A program made the translations under genes and the position numbers. Under the pieces are notes generated by a model. The model worked only from the letters and a program-made list of their open reading frames with translations, did no database searches and was not told the origin of the DNA. Of a stretch of 64,000 nt of DNA, positions 50,371-64,000 are shown in pieces. The stretch's first letter is position 1. The number at the start of each line of letters is the position of its first letter. Source of the stretch: Kryptolebias marmoratus (taxonomy: Eukaryota; Chordata; Actinopteri; Cyprinodontiformes; Rivulidae); the NCBI RefSeq assembly GCF_001649575.2, contig NC_051434.1:15040986-15104985 (forward strand). The letters run 5' to 3'.

Positions 50371-53300
50371 TTCAACATGAGATGGTTTTAGTTTAAAACA
50401 CTGGCATGAAAGGCAACAGATAAAATGCATTCCTTCAAGAAGAACAATTTTTTTTCTAAACTTACTTGGCAGAGAGGTAATTAAATGTTTTCGAGATTTG
50501 TAAAGTACATCCATTTAATAAAAAAAATACCCAGGAGTAAAACAGTAGTAGTAAATCACAAGCCTGTACTGTGCCTTCATTGTTACAGTTGAGTTAAAGC
50601 TTTTTAGATATTTTTTTTTGTCTTATTCATTTTAGTACTTTACTGTATAGACAAAAGAAAACTGAATGCTACTCAGAGGAGAAGACATGCAAAAATGAAC
50701 AGCAGCAAGTTGGAAAATGCAACTTATCTTTTAACCTTGTTGATAACAAACATTTAAAGCAGTTGTTGCAAGCTGTTGATACAGAAATAAGTCTCGCTGC
50801 TGACATCTTGTGACCATTTCATACAGAACAACTTCATTCCCATATGGACACAAAGAAGCCTTTGCAACACGAATAATAAGAAAACCAGAAGTGAAAACTT
50901 GCTCAACAGTGCCTTCTACAGTTCAAATATTGCACTGTATTAACAAAAAGTATTTTCCACTTGCACCACCAGATGGCAGCACATACACATCGACAGACCC
51001 AGAGAGCTTTGGTTGCTATGGAGAACTCCACTGCTGTAGCAGAGCATGGCATTTCTTGTGCTCTGGTGTAGTACATGAAATCCGGAGGGTGCTGAGAGGG
51101 GAATGCATCTTTTATTAAATGGTGCTTTATTGTGCTCCTCCGCAAACTGTAGCACAATGCTTAAAACAGCTTATGAGGACACCAGATTAGTGATGGATTA
51201 TTGGCTTTATTTTGCTTCCTTTTTCTCACTTCTGCACTTATCGCTCCCAAAATTATTATTAGTTCAGAGTCTCACTTGTTTCAAAAGCCAAAAACAACAC
51301 ATAAGTATTTGTTGTTTATTTTATTTTTAACCCCAAAAAAAAGACAAAAAATGACAAAAGGTTAGGGAAGGACTAAAAACTAACTGTGAATTAGGTTGTT
51401 CATTTCTGTGGCTCACTGCCATGCAGTAATGTCTAACAAAGTAATAATGTGTATCTGTTAGCAAAATATCACATCCTGGCATATGATATTGATGTGCAGT
51501 TAAAACCAGATATTCACATACACCATATTAAAAAAAATAAAATAACAAATTTCCTCTCACTATCTGAGAAAAAAATCAGACTAAACTTTTCCTGTATTAG
51601 GTCAGTTAGAATCCCTCAAATTATTTTCATTATTTCATTATGAGTTCCCATCCTAAATCCATCAAATGGTGCCTCGTCTCTCCTTCAGCAACAAATGGCT
51701 TGGGTGGACAACCTGTTTGGACCAACGCTTACCATATAGATATTACACAGTGATTTGCAGTGGTTGTGATGGTGGCAGTACATGGAAAAGGAAGAAAAAT
51801 GGCAGTTTTATTTAAGAAATTACCTGTGATCTGTTTATTTCCTTCAATTGTTAATTTTACTGGTGTTTATATATTTATTTAATATGAGAAAATGTCTTGT
51901 CACTCTGTTTCCCTCACATTCTAATTTTAGCTCACCGCTAATAATATATTCAGAGCTGACAATAAAGAACAAAGTGTGTGAACACTTGTGCACACACAAA
52001 TACAAACATGCATATACACCAGATTAATAAAACATGATATAACTGCCTTGGCTCTTTACACACTCCTTAGTATATATTGCTTCTTAGTGATATTGCTCTT
52101 TTAAGATTTTTTTGTTTGTTTTGTTTATAAACATATCATAATGTTTCATATCTGTGGTTAAAAAAAAGCAATTCTGAACTATCTGAAAGTAACTTTCTTT
52201 TGTAGTATGTAGTGTATGCAGTAAAAAGAATGTTAGTATTTTAGAACAGCAAAAAAAGAAAACAGGAAAAAGAAAATAAATAAAAGCATTCGTTTAAATA
52301 CAGGATAATGTTTGGTGACAGGCTTGTATTTTATTTTTATTTTTTAAACAGAGGTTAGCACCTCATTATTTACCTGTGGATTAAAAATGATTTAATATCA
52401 AACCTTCCTTAGCTTTGAAGTTCTGGGCTGTATCTATCATTATAACCATATATATTTATTAACTGAAAGTTCACAGAGACAGAAAAAGGATACAAGGAGA
52501 TTAATTAACCAAAGCAATGACTAAAAAAGAATATGTCAAAACCTAGCTGCAGCTGGAACCAGATGAGGTAGGAAGGTGTCCAGTGGTAGTACTAATTAAA
52601 TAGCAGCATGAGCACTGCATGGCTCAAATTGTAGCCTTGAAAAACAAGCATGCATACCAGGGAATAAGGGATATCAACAGAAATATGTTTCTGTGACAGC
52701 TTAGATATGGTAGAAAACACTGCAATATGTCAGGCTTTGTAGACAATGTCAGAGAAAAACCCGTTGCTTTTACGTCAACACATAACTTAGGATTACTGTT
52801 GCAATAAAAACATATAAGCCTAAATCAAATTGAGGGCTTTATGTACGTATCTCTGTAGTTATGTATCTATGGTGAAAACAGAATAAATTTAGTCAGGCTG
52901 TGTGTGTTTTGTGGCCTGGAAGACAAACTAAATTGTTGTAAATGCCTAATTATCACAGTGAAGCATGACAGTAAGAGTGTGGTGATATGGGCACCTCTGA
53001 TTAAATATAATGCTGAGTAAAAAAAAATGATGCCCTGCTACAGACCTTTAAAATAGATTTTGTAAAACTACAAGAAAACAATCCAAACAGACTGTTGTCT
53101 GGTATGCATGGTATGTAGACCATTGGGTTTTTCATGAGATAGGTAGAGCAAAAGCAGACCCTACATATATATATATGTAGAAATTTAGTTGATGTTGCAC
53201 ATTTCCGACTTTTATCTTTTAGAATTGCTTTCTTAAAACAATCACAAACATGTGTGTGCTAAAATTGAGGAGCAAAAAAGTTCTATTAAGTCATGTCTTA

Positions 53301-53649
53301 CTTTGTGAATGACCCAAATATTAGATAAGACCCCAATGTTAGATAAGCTAAGCTTACTGCTAGGCTGAATGTCTTTGTACTACATTTTCTATGCATAATA
53401 TATATTTTAGAATGTTACAGAAAAAAAAATAAAAAGAAAGAATATGTAACTTATGTATCAGTTATGTATCTTATATATTAGCCAAAACATTACAACATTA
53501 CTAAGTTAAAGGTCATCTATAAAACAATTTGTTTCTCCACCAAAGACTTAAACACAAAACTATATGATCATGGTAAGAGTACAAATGCATTAAGCTGTAA
53601 AGGTGAGAAGTCAACTGTTAAATGTCTCTGATTGTGTCATTTGTGTGCA

Positions 53650-54490
53650 AGTCAGGCTCTCAAACTACAGTCACGGAGAAAAGACTGTCTGGTCGGGGAA
53701 CTTCAGGCTCTCTTTCTTGCTTTTTGCAGATGATGTGTTTTCTGTTGATGTCTTCAGGCCATGACCTTTATCATGTACGGGGGTGGGTGCAGCTGTTTGT
53801 CAAGCAGTCAGGATAAGAGTCAGGTCCTCTTAGTCTGAGGCCGTGGTTACCAACCAGAAAAAAAACTGGAATGCTCCCTCTGGGTTCAGCGTGAGTCTTT
53901 GTCTAAGGCAGAGAAGTTCAGTAAGGAGTCTTGTTCATGAGTGATGGTCGGATGGAACAGGACATAAACCCACTGATCCGGGCTTTATCCACAGTGATGA
54001 GGGCATTGCTTTGGTCTGTTGTGCTAGAGAAGGAGCTTAGCTAGAAGGCAAAGTCCTCACTTTACTGGTCCTTCTACATTCCACACCTGACCAAAGGTCA
54101 AGAGATATGAATCATGACCAAATGAATGAAACCCAGGATACAAGCAGCTGAAATGAGCTTCCTCTGTAGGGTTGTGAGACTCAGGCTCTAAAATATAAAG
54201 CAAGGATATGTATCATGTGTAAAAAGCTTGGCGCAGAGCTGCTGCTCCACTGCCTCAAAAGAAGTCAAATATTTTGGGCAGATTTGGCATCTGATCAAGA
54301 TGCCTACTGGATGCTTCTCTTTGGAGATTTTCTGGGGAACGTCCCACAATGATGAAACCCAGGACAGACCTTGATTGCACTAGAGGGATTATACATCCTC
54401 TCTGGTCTGGGAATGCCTCGGGATCCCCAAGGAAGATAGATAGAGTGTCTCGGGAGAAGTTTATTTGAGTGTTTTCTCTTGGACCTGTTA
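53650..54490 (+). pseudogene. non-LTR retrotransposon reverse transcriptase fragment, copy 2
   Basis: This copy is longer than the one at 45025 and includes the catalytic-site sequence encoding FADDV (53721-53736). A VLFMSDGRME-like block follows, then ELS and KAKS, IQAAEMSFLCRV, and DQDAYWMLLFGDFLGN (as in RMPPGRLPGEVF). Frameshifts and stops make it inactive. The shared order with the 45025 copy shows one LINE family. It lies about 4 kb upstream of the col9a2 start. Confidence 0.78.
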
Positions 54491-57400
54491 CTTCTACCAC
54501 AGGACTACAAAACAAGTGAAAGAAAACAAACAGCTGAATGAATGGATGAATCAATGAACATCAATCTTTTTCCAAGAACTTTTCTTGTACTGTTCATTTT
54601 GTGAAAAAGAACTGAAAAATAATCAACTAAATGGCTTTATCGCTATGAATGAACCCCAAGCCTCTTCAGTCTTTACAAAAAAATCAAGTATGTGAAAAAC
54701 ACTGACCGCTCCCGATTCTCTCAGGCCCTCTGAATCTCTCAGGAGAATATGACTTAACTTGTATTTTGTCTAAACACAAGTGATCACATCTTGCTTCAGG
54801 AGAGGTGAGCACACTTAGAGATGTATGAACCTATGCACCACCCAAAGTCAACCAATATTTCATCATTGTCCACCCTCACCTCTTTATACTTGTCCAGTAA
54901 TTGTTTGGCCTCCACACAACAGCACAAATCAAAGCAAAGCAGGGACATGCACTTCTAAACACTAAAACAATGCTCATGCATTTAGATCAAGCCTAATTGA
55001 ATTATCATGAATGACAGGGGAGGTTTTGGCACCGTGCAAGTATCCAGCTCTCCGCTTCCACTTTCCTGAGAAAAAAATGGTTTCCTCCTTTCTAAAAACA
55101 CACCAGAGAAAAGGGGGAGAATGGAAGTCGTCACTACAGTCTGACGCAAAGACAGGAGGACACATAGCATACATACCCATGCACCGTGTGATGATGACAG
55201 ACGAGGTAAATATTATTCTTGAGTGCAGGTGTGAGGAGTAGCGGTGAAGCGATAACATAAAGGGGGGTCATTTAGGACTTGTTAGGGCTTGAGACTCTAT
55301 CCTTAAGCCTGCAACATCTCTGGCCCTTCTCTGGAAAAACATTCAAAAGGAGGAGACGGACCCTATGACAGGCTGATGTTATACAGGCAGAGAATATTAG
55401 TTTATCTGGTGTGAAACATATTCATTAGGGCTTTTTGTGGTTATTCTCTCACTGTGAAAATCCTTCCAGTCAGTATGAGATTTAGGCATCTCAGACACAT
55501 CAAATTATGGAGGAATTCAGATGATAGCATTTTGAGGTGTGATTTTTGCTATTAGTCATGAGGCTGACAGCACAGACCTTCTGTGGGAGTTTGCATATGT
55601 GTAAAAGATATATACTCACGTTTGATTGGGGCTATTTATTATCTTGGATTTAGCAGGCCTTCTAAAATCTGTCTTCTCTTTTCTTTTTCTAAGAAGGCCA
55701 CCAGTCTGCCAAAGGACTGTTGGTTTGGCTTCACACTGAGGCTGGTTCATGATCCAAACGTGGTGTAGCAGCATGACCATGCTACACTAAGAACTGGCCT
55801 GAAGTCACAGGTTGACAAAGTGATGACGGCTGTGAAGGTTTAAAAACACACACACACACATGCACCGCTTTGCAGCTGATGACTCTACTCTGAGCTTGGT
55901 GATGGGTTTCTAGGCAACAAAGAATAGCACGCAACGCATGAGAGACCAAAGCTCAGAACCGTGCACCATCACCATTAAACTTGAATTATAAGAGGAATCA
56001 AAAATAGTCTCATGTCGCTCTCTGCTTTTCATGCTTTAATACATTTGTACTGGCAAATGGGTGCAAATATTCCATTGCATGACATGGTGGAAGCATACTG
56101 ACTTGTGATGGTAGTCTGGCAAAGACAATGCACTCTTTATGTTCTGTCCAAAGTTCTTTTGTCAGATTTCTAGATTTCAAACAACAATAATTCTTGATGA
56201 TAAATCAAAGGTCTGACAATAAACCTGTTGCATATATTAACCACAGGCAAGCAGAATAAACCTTTTTAAGGATTAGGCTACAATGTATTATTCTTTGTTT
56301 TGTTTTTTTGACTGTGACACATAACCAATATTATGTTCTGCCAGGAATTGTTCATTTTTTTGCCATGGGTCAGATGGAAATAATGCTTCTTTACCAGTTG
56401 ATGGTTTACTCTCAATAACGACTGGAAATAAAAGGAAACAACTAAACTGGCTCTGTCCACATATTTCACCCCAGAGACACTTTCAAAGCAACAGATTTTA
56501 TAGAGGAGAGAACTGAACTCCTGTCCTTTTGCCTGTTTTAGCTAAGAAACATTCCCAACCTTTTTTTTTCTTTTGTTCATGCAGCCAACAGTTTACAAAG
56601 ATCAGTATTTCAAATTCAAAATACAGGGCTGTTTTGGTCTCACTCTATGTACTGTATATGAATAAGTGAGGTAACTTGGGGGCTGCAGTGGCTAACGATA
56701 TTGGAATGTTCTTCATCAGTAAAGAACATTGTATTTTTATAAACAGAGATGCTAACAACATTAGACTCTTTCACAAGACGCCTAAGGCCAGGATTTACAC
56801 ACCTTCTGGCCACATTAATGTGATTTCTGAATGGACTGAGGCGGCGAAGGGGGTCAATGCCAACCCACCTCTGTTTTATATATTTATTTATTTATTCTAA
56901 TAGGTGTCCTAAACTATGGCAAACTGGGGAGACAGCACAACTTTCTTCATCAAAAAACAGTGGTTTCAGCTGCATAAAGCATGTGGAAGACAAATTACAG
57001 CAGTTGTGCAAGTTTTTGAAATATTTTCTTGGACGCAAACAAAATCGCTACACTGAGCTCTTTCGCCATGTTGTGAGAAATGTTGTCCAGGAGACATCCG
57101 TCACACAAACACAGCACTGAGCAACATGTAAAAGAATATGATTTTTGTTCCACGCCTCTTTCGGTTCCACCTTGTTTGCTTCATTTCTGAATGCTCCTGT
57201 CTGTCTGGGATGTGGGCGGATCCATGGGTGTTTTATGTATGGCCAAAGGCACACTAAAAGACAGACTAGCCTGTGAGGAACAAGAAATAAGAAAAGTAGC
57301 AGCGTAAAACTCCCATTAAATATTGCTTCAAATGTAAGACTAGGACTAATGGGGTTGATTATTGAATTCTGCTATGTGGAAACTATTTAGGCAGAAAGTT

Positions 57401-60183
57401 ATTGTAGAGTACGTTTCAGTACTGGCGGTCGCTGAAAATATTGCTTCGCTTTTGGCATTTAGTTGTCATTATGATAAAAGTTGCTTTCAGTTTTTTCTCA
57501 GACTTGCTGTTTTTGGCAAATTCTGCCTGAGCAATACAATCCTGCTAATTTGCATTTGCGCTGAAGTTGCCTATAGTTTCCTCCTAGAAAAGTGTACAGA
57601 CCTGTAACTGGGTGAAACTAAATTCAGTATCATTAAGTCTAACTCAACTCCTCTTTGGTCTGCTTCATATACAGCACTAACACCCCACTGTTCACCATTG
57701 ACAAGTCATACAGTCCAAGAACAACTTTCACGCTACAGGCTGTTTTGGCCTCCAATTGAAAAAAATGATTGAACATTGTTGTGTTAGGCTGACAACGGAC
57801 CTCCAGAGAAGAAGCCATTTCATGAATTTACTGTGAAATAAATCAAAATGAATTCAAAACAAAATTAGCCCAGCAGTCCTATGAAGCCCAGTGCTGCATT
57901 TCCTGGATGATACAAAAAAAATGTAATCTCAAAAACATATATTGAAAAATTAGACCCCTTGTGCCACAAAAAAGGATATAAGATAGCCTGTAGCCTTAGT
58001 TCACAGTGCATGAAGAAAGCCAGTGTATGTGTTTTTCAGATATTTGGCATGCTGGATCACATTCTTTTCTTAAAAACCCCAAAACAAAATAACAAAAAAA
58101 CTAAAACAAAAAAAAGGTGTTTGGGTGCCCAAACGTACCTTACCAACAGTAAAAAGTGACTTAAAATGAAGTTAAACATGGAAGAAATGGTGACAAAATA
58201 ATGTGTGGGAAAAAGGTGCTCTTGAAAACAGGTTTTAAATGTGACCCTTTTATGGACCTGCAATTTTCCTTCACAATTCCACAAGCTGCATTATGACAAA
58301 CTTGACAGTTGTTCAAAGACAAACACTCCGGATTAATGTTTAATGCTTTTGCAGTCAGTGTCTAATATCACTGCAACAGTTGCATCAGAGCTGTGATGCC
58401 AAAGGACACATTGTTGATATCACAGAGATGTCAGGTGCTTTGACAGGAAGGATATATTTGACTCACTTGGAGAGAGAGCAGGTTGGTAGCAGAGGGGTGC
58501 ATTTTACAATCCTAATCAACTGGTGCATCGTTCTTTGAAGTATGAGAAAATGCATATCCTCATTTACAACTAAAATGGTGTAAAGTTGTTTAGATAATCA
58601 TTTAGCAACGGCAAATGTGATGTTATTGTGAAAATGTAGTGCTTTGACATGGAAGAGTTTTGCTTTATTTCTGCTCTCAAGATGATTAGCAACAAAAAAA
58701 ATACTCAGACAGTAAAAGAATCCCGGGCACACAGCTAAAATTACACAAGAGTTTCAAAGCAAAGAATGTGAACTTAGATTTAGCCAAGTTTGTCTCCTGA
58801 TTTTAATCTAATAAAACATCTAATAAAACATCCTTGAGCTGTTTCAAAGAAAAGCTTTTGGGACCACAAGCGCTCCAGTAAAGATGAACTTATAACGTAT
58901 TGAATGAAGAAAATATTTTAATCCCCATTTCTGCATGAAAAGGTGGTTCATTGTGACTTGATACATTACAGTAAAAATGAACTCAGACTTTGAGCACTGA
59001 TCTTAGAGCATGTAGGAAAGAAACAGTACAGCAGATTTGTTAGGTTAATGGGAATCCAATTTTTATTTATCCTTCTCAAACATTATTTCTAATAGAATCT
59101 AAAAGAGGACAATCGAGAAAAACAAACATGTTTCTTGCATTTTTCAAATAAATCTCTATATTTTGTTTTAATGTAGGACAAATTGAGCAACAGGTTGATA
59201 ACATGTTAGGGTGAATGCAAAATGCAACATTTTTGTATAACATCGTCTGTAAAAAGGATGCTTTACTTTTGGGTAAATCTGTCAAAAAAAAAAAATCAGA
59301 AACATTTCATTTATTTAGGTTTGTACTAAGTTTACTAATATAGACAAAAAAAAGCAATTTGTAAAATGTTCAATGTTGCTTTAACTTTGGTTAAATACAA
59401 GTACAGAGGCCGCCTTTAAAAACAAATTTAAGTGAAAAACAAAACAAATAGAACAAAAAAGCTATTTTACTAACTGTATTTTCTTATCTGAAATAGTCAG
59501 TTGTTGCATTGTACATGAGAAAACATTGACAAAATAAGTGAAAAGAAATGTAATTATTGATTTACAGGTAGTGACAGATGAACAACTGTAAGTAATGTGT
59601 TGTAGGTAGATGATAATCACATAAGGAATTTACCAAATTGCAAACTGGACAGTGAGTGAGAGTGGGTGAGTTAGGCCACATGCACCTTAAGTCAGTCAGT
59701 CGAACATCAAACAGACTCAAACAGCTCTACAATTAGCTCTGAAACATAACATTCACAGTGAGATAAGATTGGCTGAGACAAATATGTGGTCCCATGTGTT
59801 ACAGTCAGTGAGATAATGAGGTAGAGACACATATTTGCATATTATGTCAGAAGAAGAGAAGAGGCTGGTATAAATAGAAGACTAAAAACATGCCAGAGCT
59901 ACTGTAGGCATGCACAAACAAATCAGTTTCATTAAAGGTAACAGTTACACACAGAATCCATTAAAATGAGTCAGTTTCTGAATTGGATGAAGAAAATATT
60001 GAGGTGTTAAACAGAAAAAAAGGTGTAGAATAATGACTGCATTCAATCTGAATCATATACACATATGAATTGCTAACAATAATATAATTAAAATCTTAGA
60101 AAACTATAATTAAATCTTATGCCTGCTGTGACATTCCAACATCAGCAATGGATTGGATTATGCAAAAAAAGCAAAATAATTTA

Positions 60184-60187
<4 letters not shown>

Positions 60188-60245
<58 letters not shown>
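60188..60245. repeat. (AT)n microsatellite
   Basis: About 29 AT units in the gene-free region upstream of col9a2. Confidence 0.97.
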
Positions 60246-60247
<2 letters not shown>

Positions 60248-60959
60248 AGAATAAATAAATAAAATAAAGAAGAGTTTTACCAGCATCTGACAAAAGCTGA
60301 TATTCGTATTACAGCATTCTCAATGGTTTTTTTAAAGGATACATTCTTATGTTCAAAGAAATTCAGATGGGCCAAGTAATTACTTCATGAGCTCATCAGG
60401 AGTACTCTCAGCGTGCATACAATATGGGAGCTTTATTAGGAGCCACTTAGAACAAGTGGCAAGAATATTAGAAGATGATATTTTGAAGCCAGCTGGAACA
60501 CTTTCAATGAAGGCTGACCAATATGTCTGATGATTTCAGATGAGCTATAGACACCCTGAACCCTTCTATTACCTCATCAATAAGGACCTCTTTAAAGTTG
60601 TAGCTGCATTAATCAACTTACACGCTTACTCTGTTAAATAAATAATGATCAATCAGTCTGCTCATAGACAAACTTGCAAAACCAAATGATCTCTTAGCTC
60701 TGGTAATGTTCAGATATTCTTTTACCATTAAGATGTTTTCATGATTCATACCCTGACTGTTCAGGAAAGACCAGCTAAAATTTGGTAAGCATTTTACATT
60801 TTTTTCTTTTTTTCCTGTTTGTTTGTTTATCTGTAGAATAACATAAACTTAATTATGTATTGATTAAGGTCATAGCCTAAATATTCTACTGTCAGGTTCT
60901 GTGGAAAGGTTCAAATCAAGCATTATCTTACTTGTTAGAAATATAGCTTGTTAAATGAC

Positions 60960-61345
60960 CTCATTAGATCAACCAGATTGTTAGCTTAGAGGTGCTATTA
61001 GCTAGGCTGAGTGGGGTCAAGACCAAAGTGGGTTCCCTTAAATTAACTCCATCTTGAATTCATTGTGGTTCTGCTGTCAATTTTGCATTAGTTTTTTTTT
61101 CCTGTTGGGAGTGCCTCAGCTCGTTGCTGCAGCCACTCTTTGCACTTGCAAATAACCCCAACGATCCTATCCAAATAACTGTAATGCAAAATTGACAGAG
61201 ATAGATATGAAATGGAACTGCTACTAATTTTTGGACTGGAGTTGGTTTCAGAATGTAGTAATCCACTTTAGTCTTGATCCACTCAGACTAACCATTAGCT
61301 TGTCAGTCTGGTCAGAATTAAACTCTGTTTACCCTAAACTGAGGT
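60960..61345. repeat. possible repeat family B copy containing a 17-bp hairpin
   Basis: The right part (ACCATTAGCTTGTCAGTCTGG...CTAAACTGAGG) matches the other two family B copies. Inside it, 61074-61090 and 61182-61198 are exact 17-bp reverse complements separated by 91 bases. Confidence 0.45.
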
Positions 61346-64000
61346 TTTGAATATGTCTCTATTTTAAGACTGCATCTCTGGGCCTTGGTATGGATTTGTA
61401 ATTTTCCTGACAGCCACAGGAAACGTTCAGGAAGAAGTCCTAAAAAAGACATTGAACATAAATTTTATCAAAGTATTGTTTAACTTAGATTGAGCTCTGT
61501 TTTTGCTATCTGTTTGGAAACAGTAGGAAGGAATCAATGCTAACCAAAAGCCCATGAGTTCAAGAATTTAAGTAGAGCTTGCCAATGTCCTACAGACCCG
61601 ATTAGACTAGAATAAAGACAGAAGGGTTCTGTCTGAGTCATCTGGAGCCACTACAGTCTCTCTTGTGCTTTCAGTTCAACTTATAAATTTGAGGTGATTC
61701 ATTTTTAATACATAATATAATGCACCACTGACAAATAGGGCACAGTTGGAGACCATGTTGCTCAAACATAAAATATGGAGTATTAAACTTGTAAGCACCT
61801 ACACACACAGCTCACCTTGAGACTTTTAGTGAGTTGCAACAGACTGCATACACACATTGTCAGACAAAACATTAAAACTGGCTTTTAACCAGCCTTTCCT
61901 AAGCACACAGACACACACACAAATACATGCACAGACACAAACTTGAGTATCTCCAGATGCTTCATGACCAGCCTAAAATCAAGCAGGATTCAGGATCTGA
62001 TTCCATTTTTTTGTAAAGATTAATGGTAATGACTGATAAAACATGCACTCCACAAACTGAGCAATGGGTCATAATAAGTAAACAACAACTAGTTCCCTTT
62101 TATTACTTGAACCACAACAAATTGCAGAGTACTGAAGCATCAGAGGTGTTTAACTTTGAGAGAGAATCTAACAGTGGTGGATGGTTCTCTGAGTATTCGG
62201 AGAAGAGCATCCTGAGCCAGAATGAACATATGGCGAGCTGCAGCCACTGCGTTTCATCTTTATCATCACAGGTTTCTGTGAGATAACCCAGCTGTGACAA
62301 ACGCATCATCCCCTCCCCTCCTACCCATTTCCACTCTTCTATAGCTGTGAAGGGTTCTCATCTCATCCCCCAGGCAGATCTCTTATGGAAAAAAAAAAAA
62401 AAAAAAACTTGCTTGCTTCAAGCTGCAACTCTGACCTGTGGCTTTGTGTCCATTTGCACCCAAAGCGAGTTTTTCTTTCTTTGGACTATGTGAACTCTTT
62501 TCTTTTCCATTCCCACTTTTCTTTATTTGTAATGTCACCCTTATTCTGACTTGTGTCAAGATTCATCCATCACTTTGTTGTTGAGTCCCACATTCCTTGT
62601 CCTTCTACCTTTGCTGTCTAGTAACACACAATTCACAGAACTCTCACATTGATGCATTTGTAAGCAACACTTTGGACAGTGCTGTCGTACCCTTTTCACC
62701 TACGTTGCATGGTTGATTGAAGCCCTCTGTGGCCAGTGATCCAGATTGCTGACAACAGTTTATATGACACCTCTATCTGATTTGATATTTCTTCCACAAA
62801 AGACCAGGGTGGGCCTGGCACGGCGCTGGCATGATTGTCTGTGGGTTAGCCAAAGCAAAGTTGCATGATGGGGACAAAAAAAAAACTGTATAACAAGGTA
62901 TGAAGTTGTATTAAATATAATTACATCATGCCTGCTGCCTTGCATACTAGTTTTAAAAAAATTGCACAATTTGTTAGACCTGTTCACTGGTTCATGAAAT
63001 ATTTTGCTAACAGACAGACACACACATACACACAGAAGCAATTCTGTGGTTGTCTGCCACCATGAAAAATGAGCAATATTTACAAAAAAGTAAATAAGTG
63101 ACAAACAATATATATTAAACTGAGATATTAGTAAAAGCTGCCATGGAAATAATATTGGCTTCTTCACTTCTTTGCCAAACCAAGACAACAAAATGAAAAG
63201 TACTTTTCTTTTAACAAAAAAAAAAAAAAAAAAGTCAAGGTCCTCTATTAAGGCTGTTTTAATGAATCTGCATTGTTGTAAGATGTAAACCTTGTTCCTA
63301 AAGAGAAATTGTCACAAAATAAAAAAAAAAGTTCAACATGATGATATCATACAGTTATAATGGATGAATTCAAATCAATAATCAGTCGGTGTTGAAGTGT
63401 TAGAAGGAGGTTATTAACATCTTTTATGAAGGGAGCACAGACAATTTCATGGCGCAAGTTGTTGGAATGAGGTTGCATTAAGAGACACATTTTGCTTAAT
63501 TGTGTATCAGCCTATTTGTTTTAATGAGACATTTTTCCTTCTTGTTTTACCTTCTGCCCGCTGTAAATGGATTTAATAACAATCCATGACCTAAAATTGA
63601 ATCCAGAGTCTGAGCTAAAATTGGTGTTTTAGATCATGCAAGTCTAAATAGACCAGTGTTGTGGTTTAATGTTGTTTGGTTGCTACCTGATGTTAAGGCC
63701 ATTTTTTCAGCATTGCTATTGCAGCAAGGGACAGAGCAATGAGCAAATTAGAAAGATAAATAAACACACATGCTGCATTTTTTTTGTCTCAGACAGAGTA
63801 GTCATGAGCAGTTATCAGTGGCAATCTCAAACCCTTACTCATCTCCATCCATCGTCCAGATGATTGCACTGTCTCTCTGCTGCTGCTATTGCCAATCCAC
63901 GCATTTTATGTTCCTCCAGGTCAAACAAACGTCTCTCTCCATCTCTTTAATTCCTCCATTCACAACCCACTCATCTGTGTGACTGCGTTCATTCCCTTCA

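Larger units (their letters stand above)
49640..64000. other. 14-kb region upstream of col9a2 without a supported gene
   Basis: It contains the family A repeat (49825-50370), the LINE fragment (53650-54490), (AT)n (60188-60245), the family B copy and hairpin (60960-61345), an A run at 62389-62407 and short (AC)n tracts near 55846. Open frames are short, lack recognisable domains and are no longer than expected by chance. It may house col9a2 regulatory elements. Confidence 0.55.

Noticed and set aside
50810..51118. 102-codon + frame upstream of col9a2
   Set aside because: No domain, signal peptide or exon structure, with comparable frames on the opposite strand.
56676..57120. Adjacent short + frames suggesting a broken gene
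   Set aside because: The peptides show no family I can name and there is no splice logic joining them. This is possibly an old repeat, but it is not supportable.
62760..63191. 143-codon open frame on the - strand
   Set aside because: The longest frame in the right part, but it has no recognisable domain, includes low-complexity Cys-Val runs from an (AC)n tract, and has no splice or conservation support. It is consistent with chance in AT-rich DNA.
1..64000. CRISPR arrays, bacterial operons, phage genes, tRNA and rRNA genes
   Set aside because: None seen. The tandem repeats are simple microsatellites, and the intron-rich genes are plainly vertebrate.

Overview
The window is vertebrate nuclear DNA, almost certainly from a ray-finned (teleost) fish. 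It contains many small symmetrical collagen exons split by short introns, and the repeats are teleost in type: Tc1/mariner relics, a hAT-like MITE, non-LTR retrotransposon tails and long (TA)n and (CT)n microsatellites. There is no bacterial-style gene organisation. Two FACIT collagen genes account for all the coding sequence I can support.

Region 1 (1-26.9 kb, + strand) is the 3' two-thirds of a collagen alpha-1(XVI) gene (col16a1). I resolve 44 exons from 1174 to the stop at 25790, giving 997 codons including the stop. The gene's 5' end lies outside the window. The gene is recognised by its many short non-collagenous interruptions carrying CxxC-type cysteines, a characteristic NC2 helix and a C-terminal CNPADC tail. 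A 27-base N gap lies about 1 kb after the stop.

Region 2 (26.9-29.7 kb) is intergenic. It holds a striking 51-bp perfect inverted repeat around a (TA)n tract.

Region 3 (29.7-49.6 kb, - strand) is a complete collagen alpha-2(IX) gene (col9a2). It has 32 exons with the ATG at 49411 and the stop at 30759, and encodes 691 residues. It shows a signal peptide, the NC3 hinge with the chondroitin-sulfate attachment sequence, NC2 and NC1.

Region 4 (49.6-64 kb) is 14 kb upstream of col9a2 with no exon I can support. It holds a dispersed repeat, a non-LTR reverse transcriptase fragment, a long (AT)n tract and unassigned sequence.

The two genes are convergent (tail to tail) with about 5 kb between their stop codons. 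Both encode fibril-associated collagens with interrupted triple helices. Their last four exons have the same design: an NC2 exon, a phase-1 intron splitting a glutamate codon as G|AG, a 177/189-bp exon, a 78-bp exon and a 194/206-bp terminal exon. This fits an ancient tandem FACIT pair like human COL19A1-COL9A1. I found no novel enzymatic, defence or mobile system. The most interesting points are the shared terminal gene architecture, the retained tail-to-tail arrangement, a GC-AG intron, a microsatellite that directly abuts a 3' splice site, and several datable repeat insertions.
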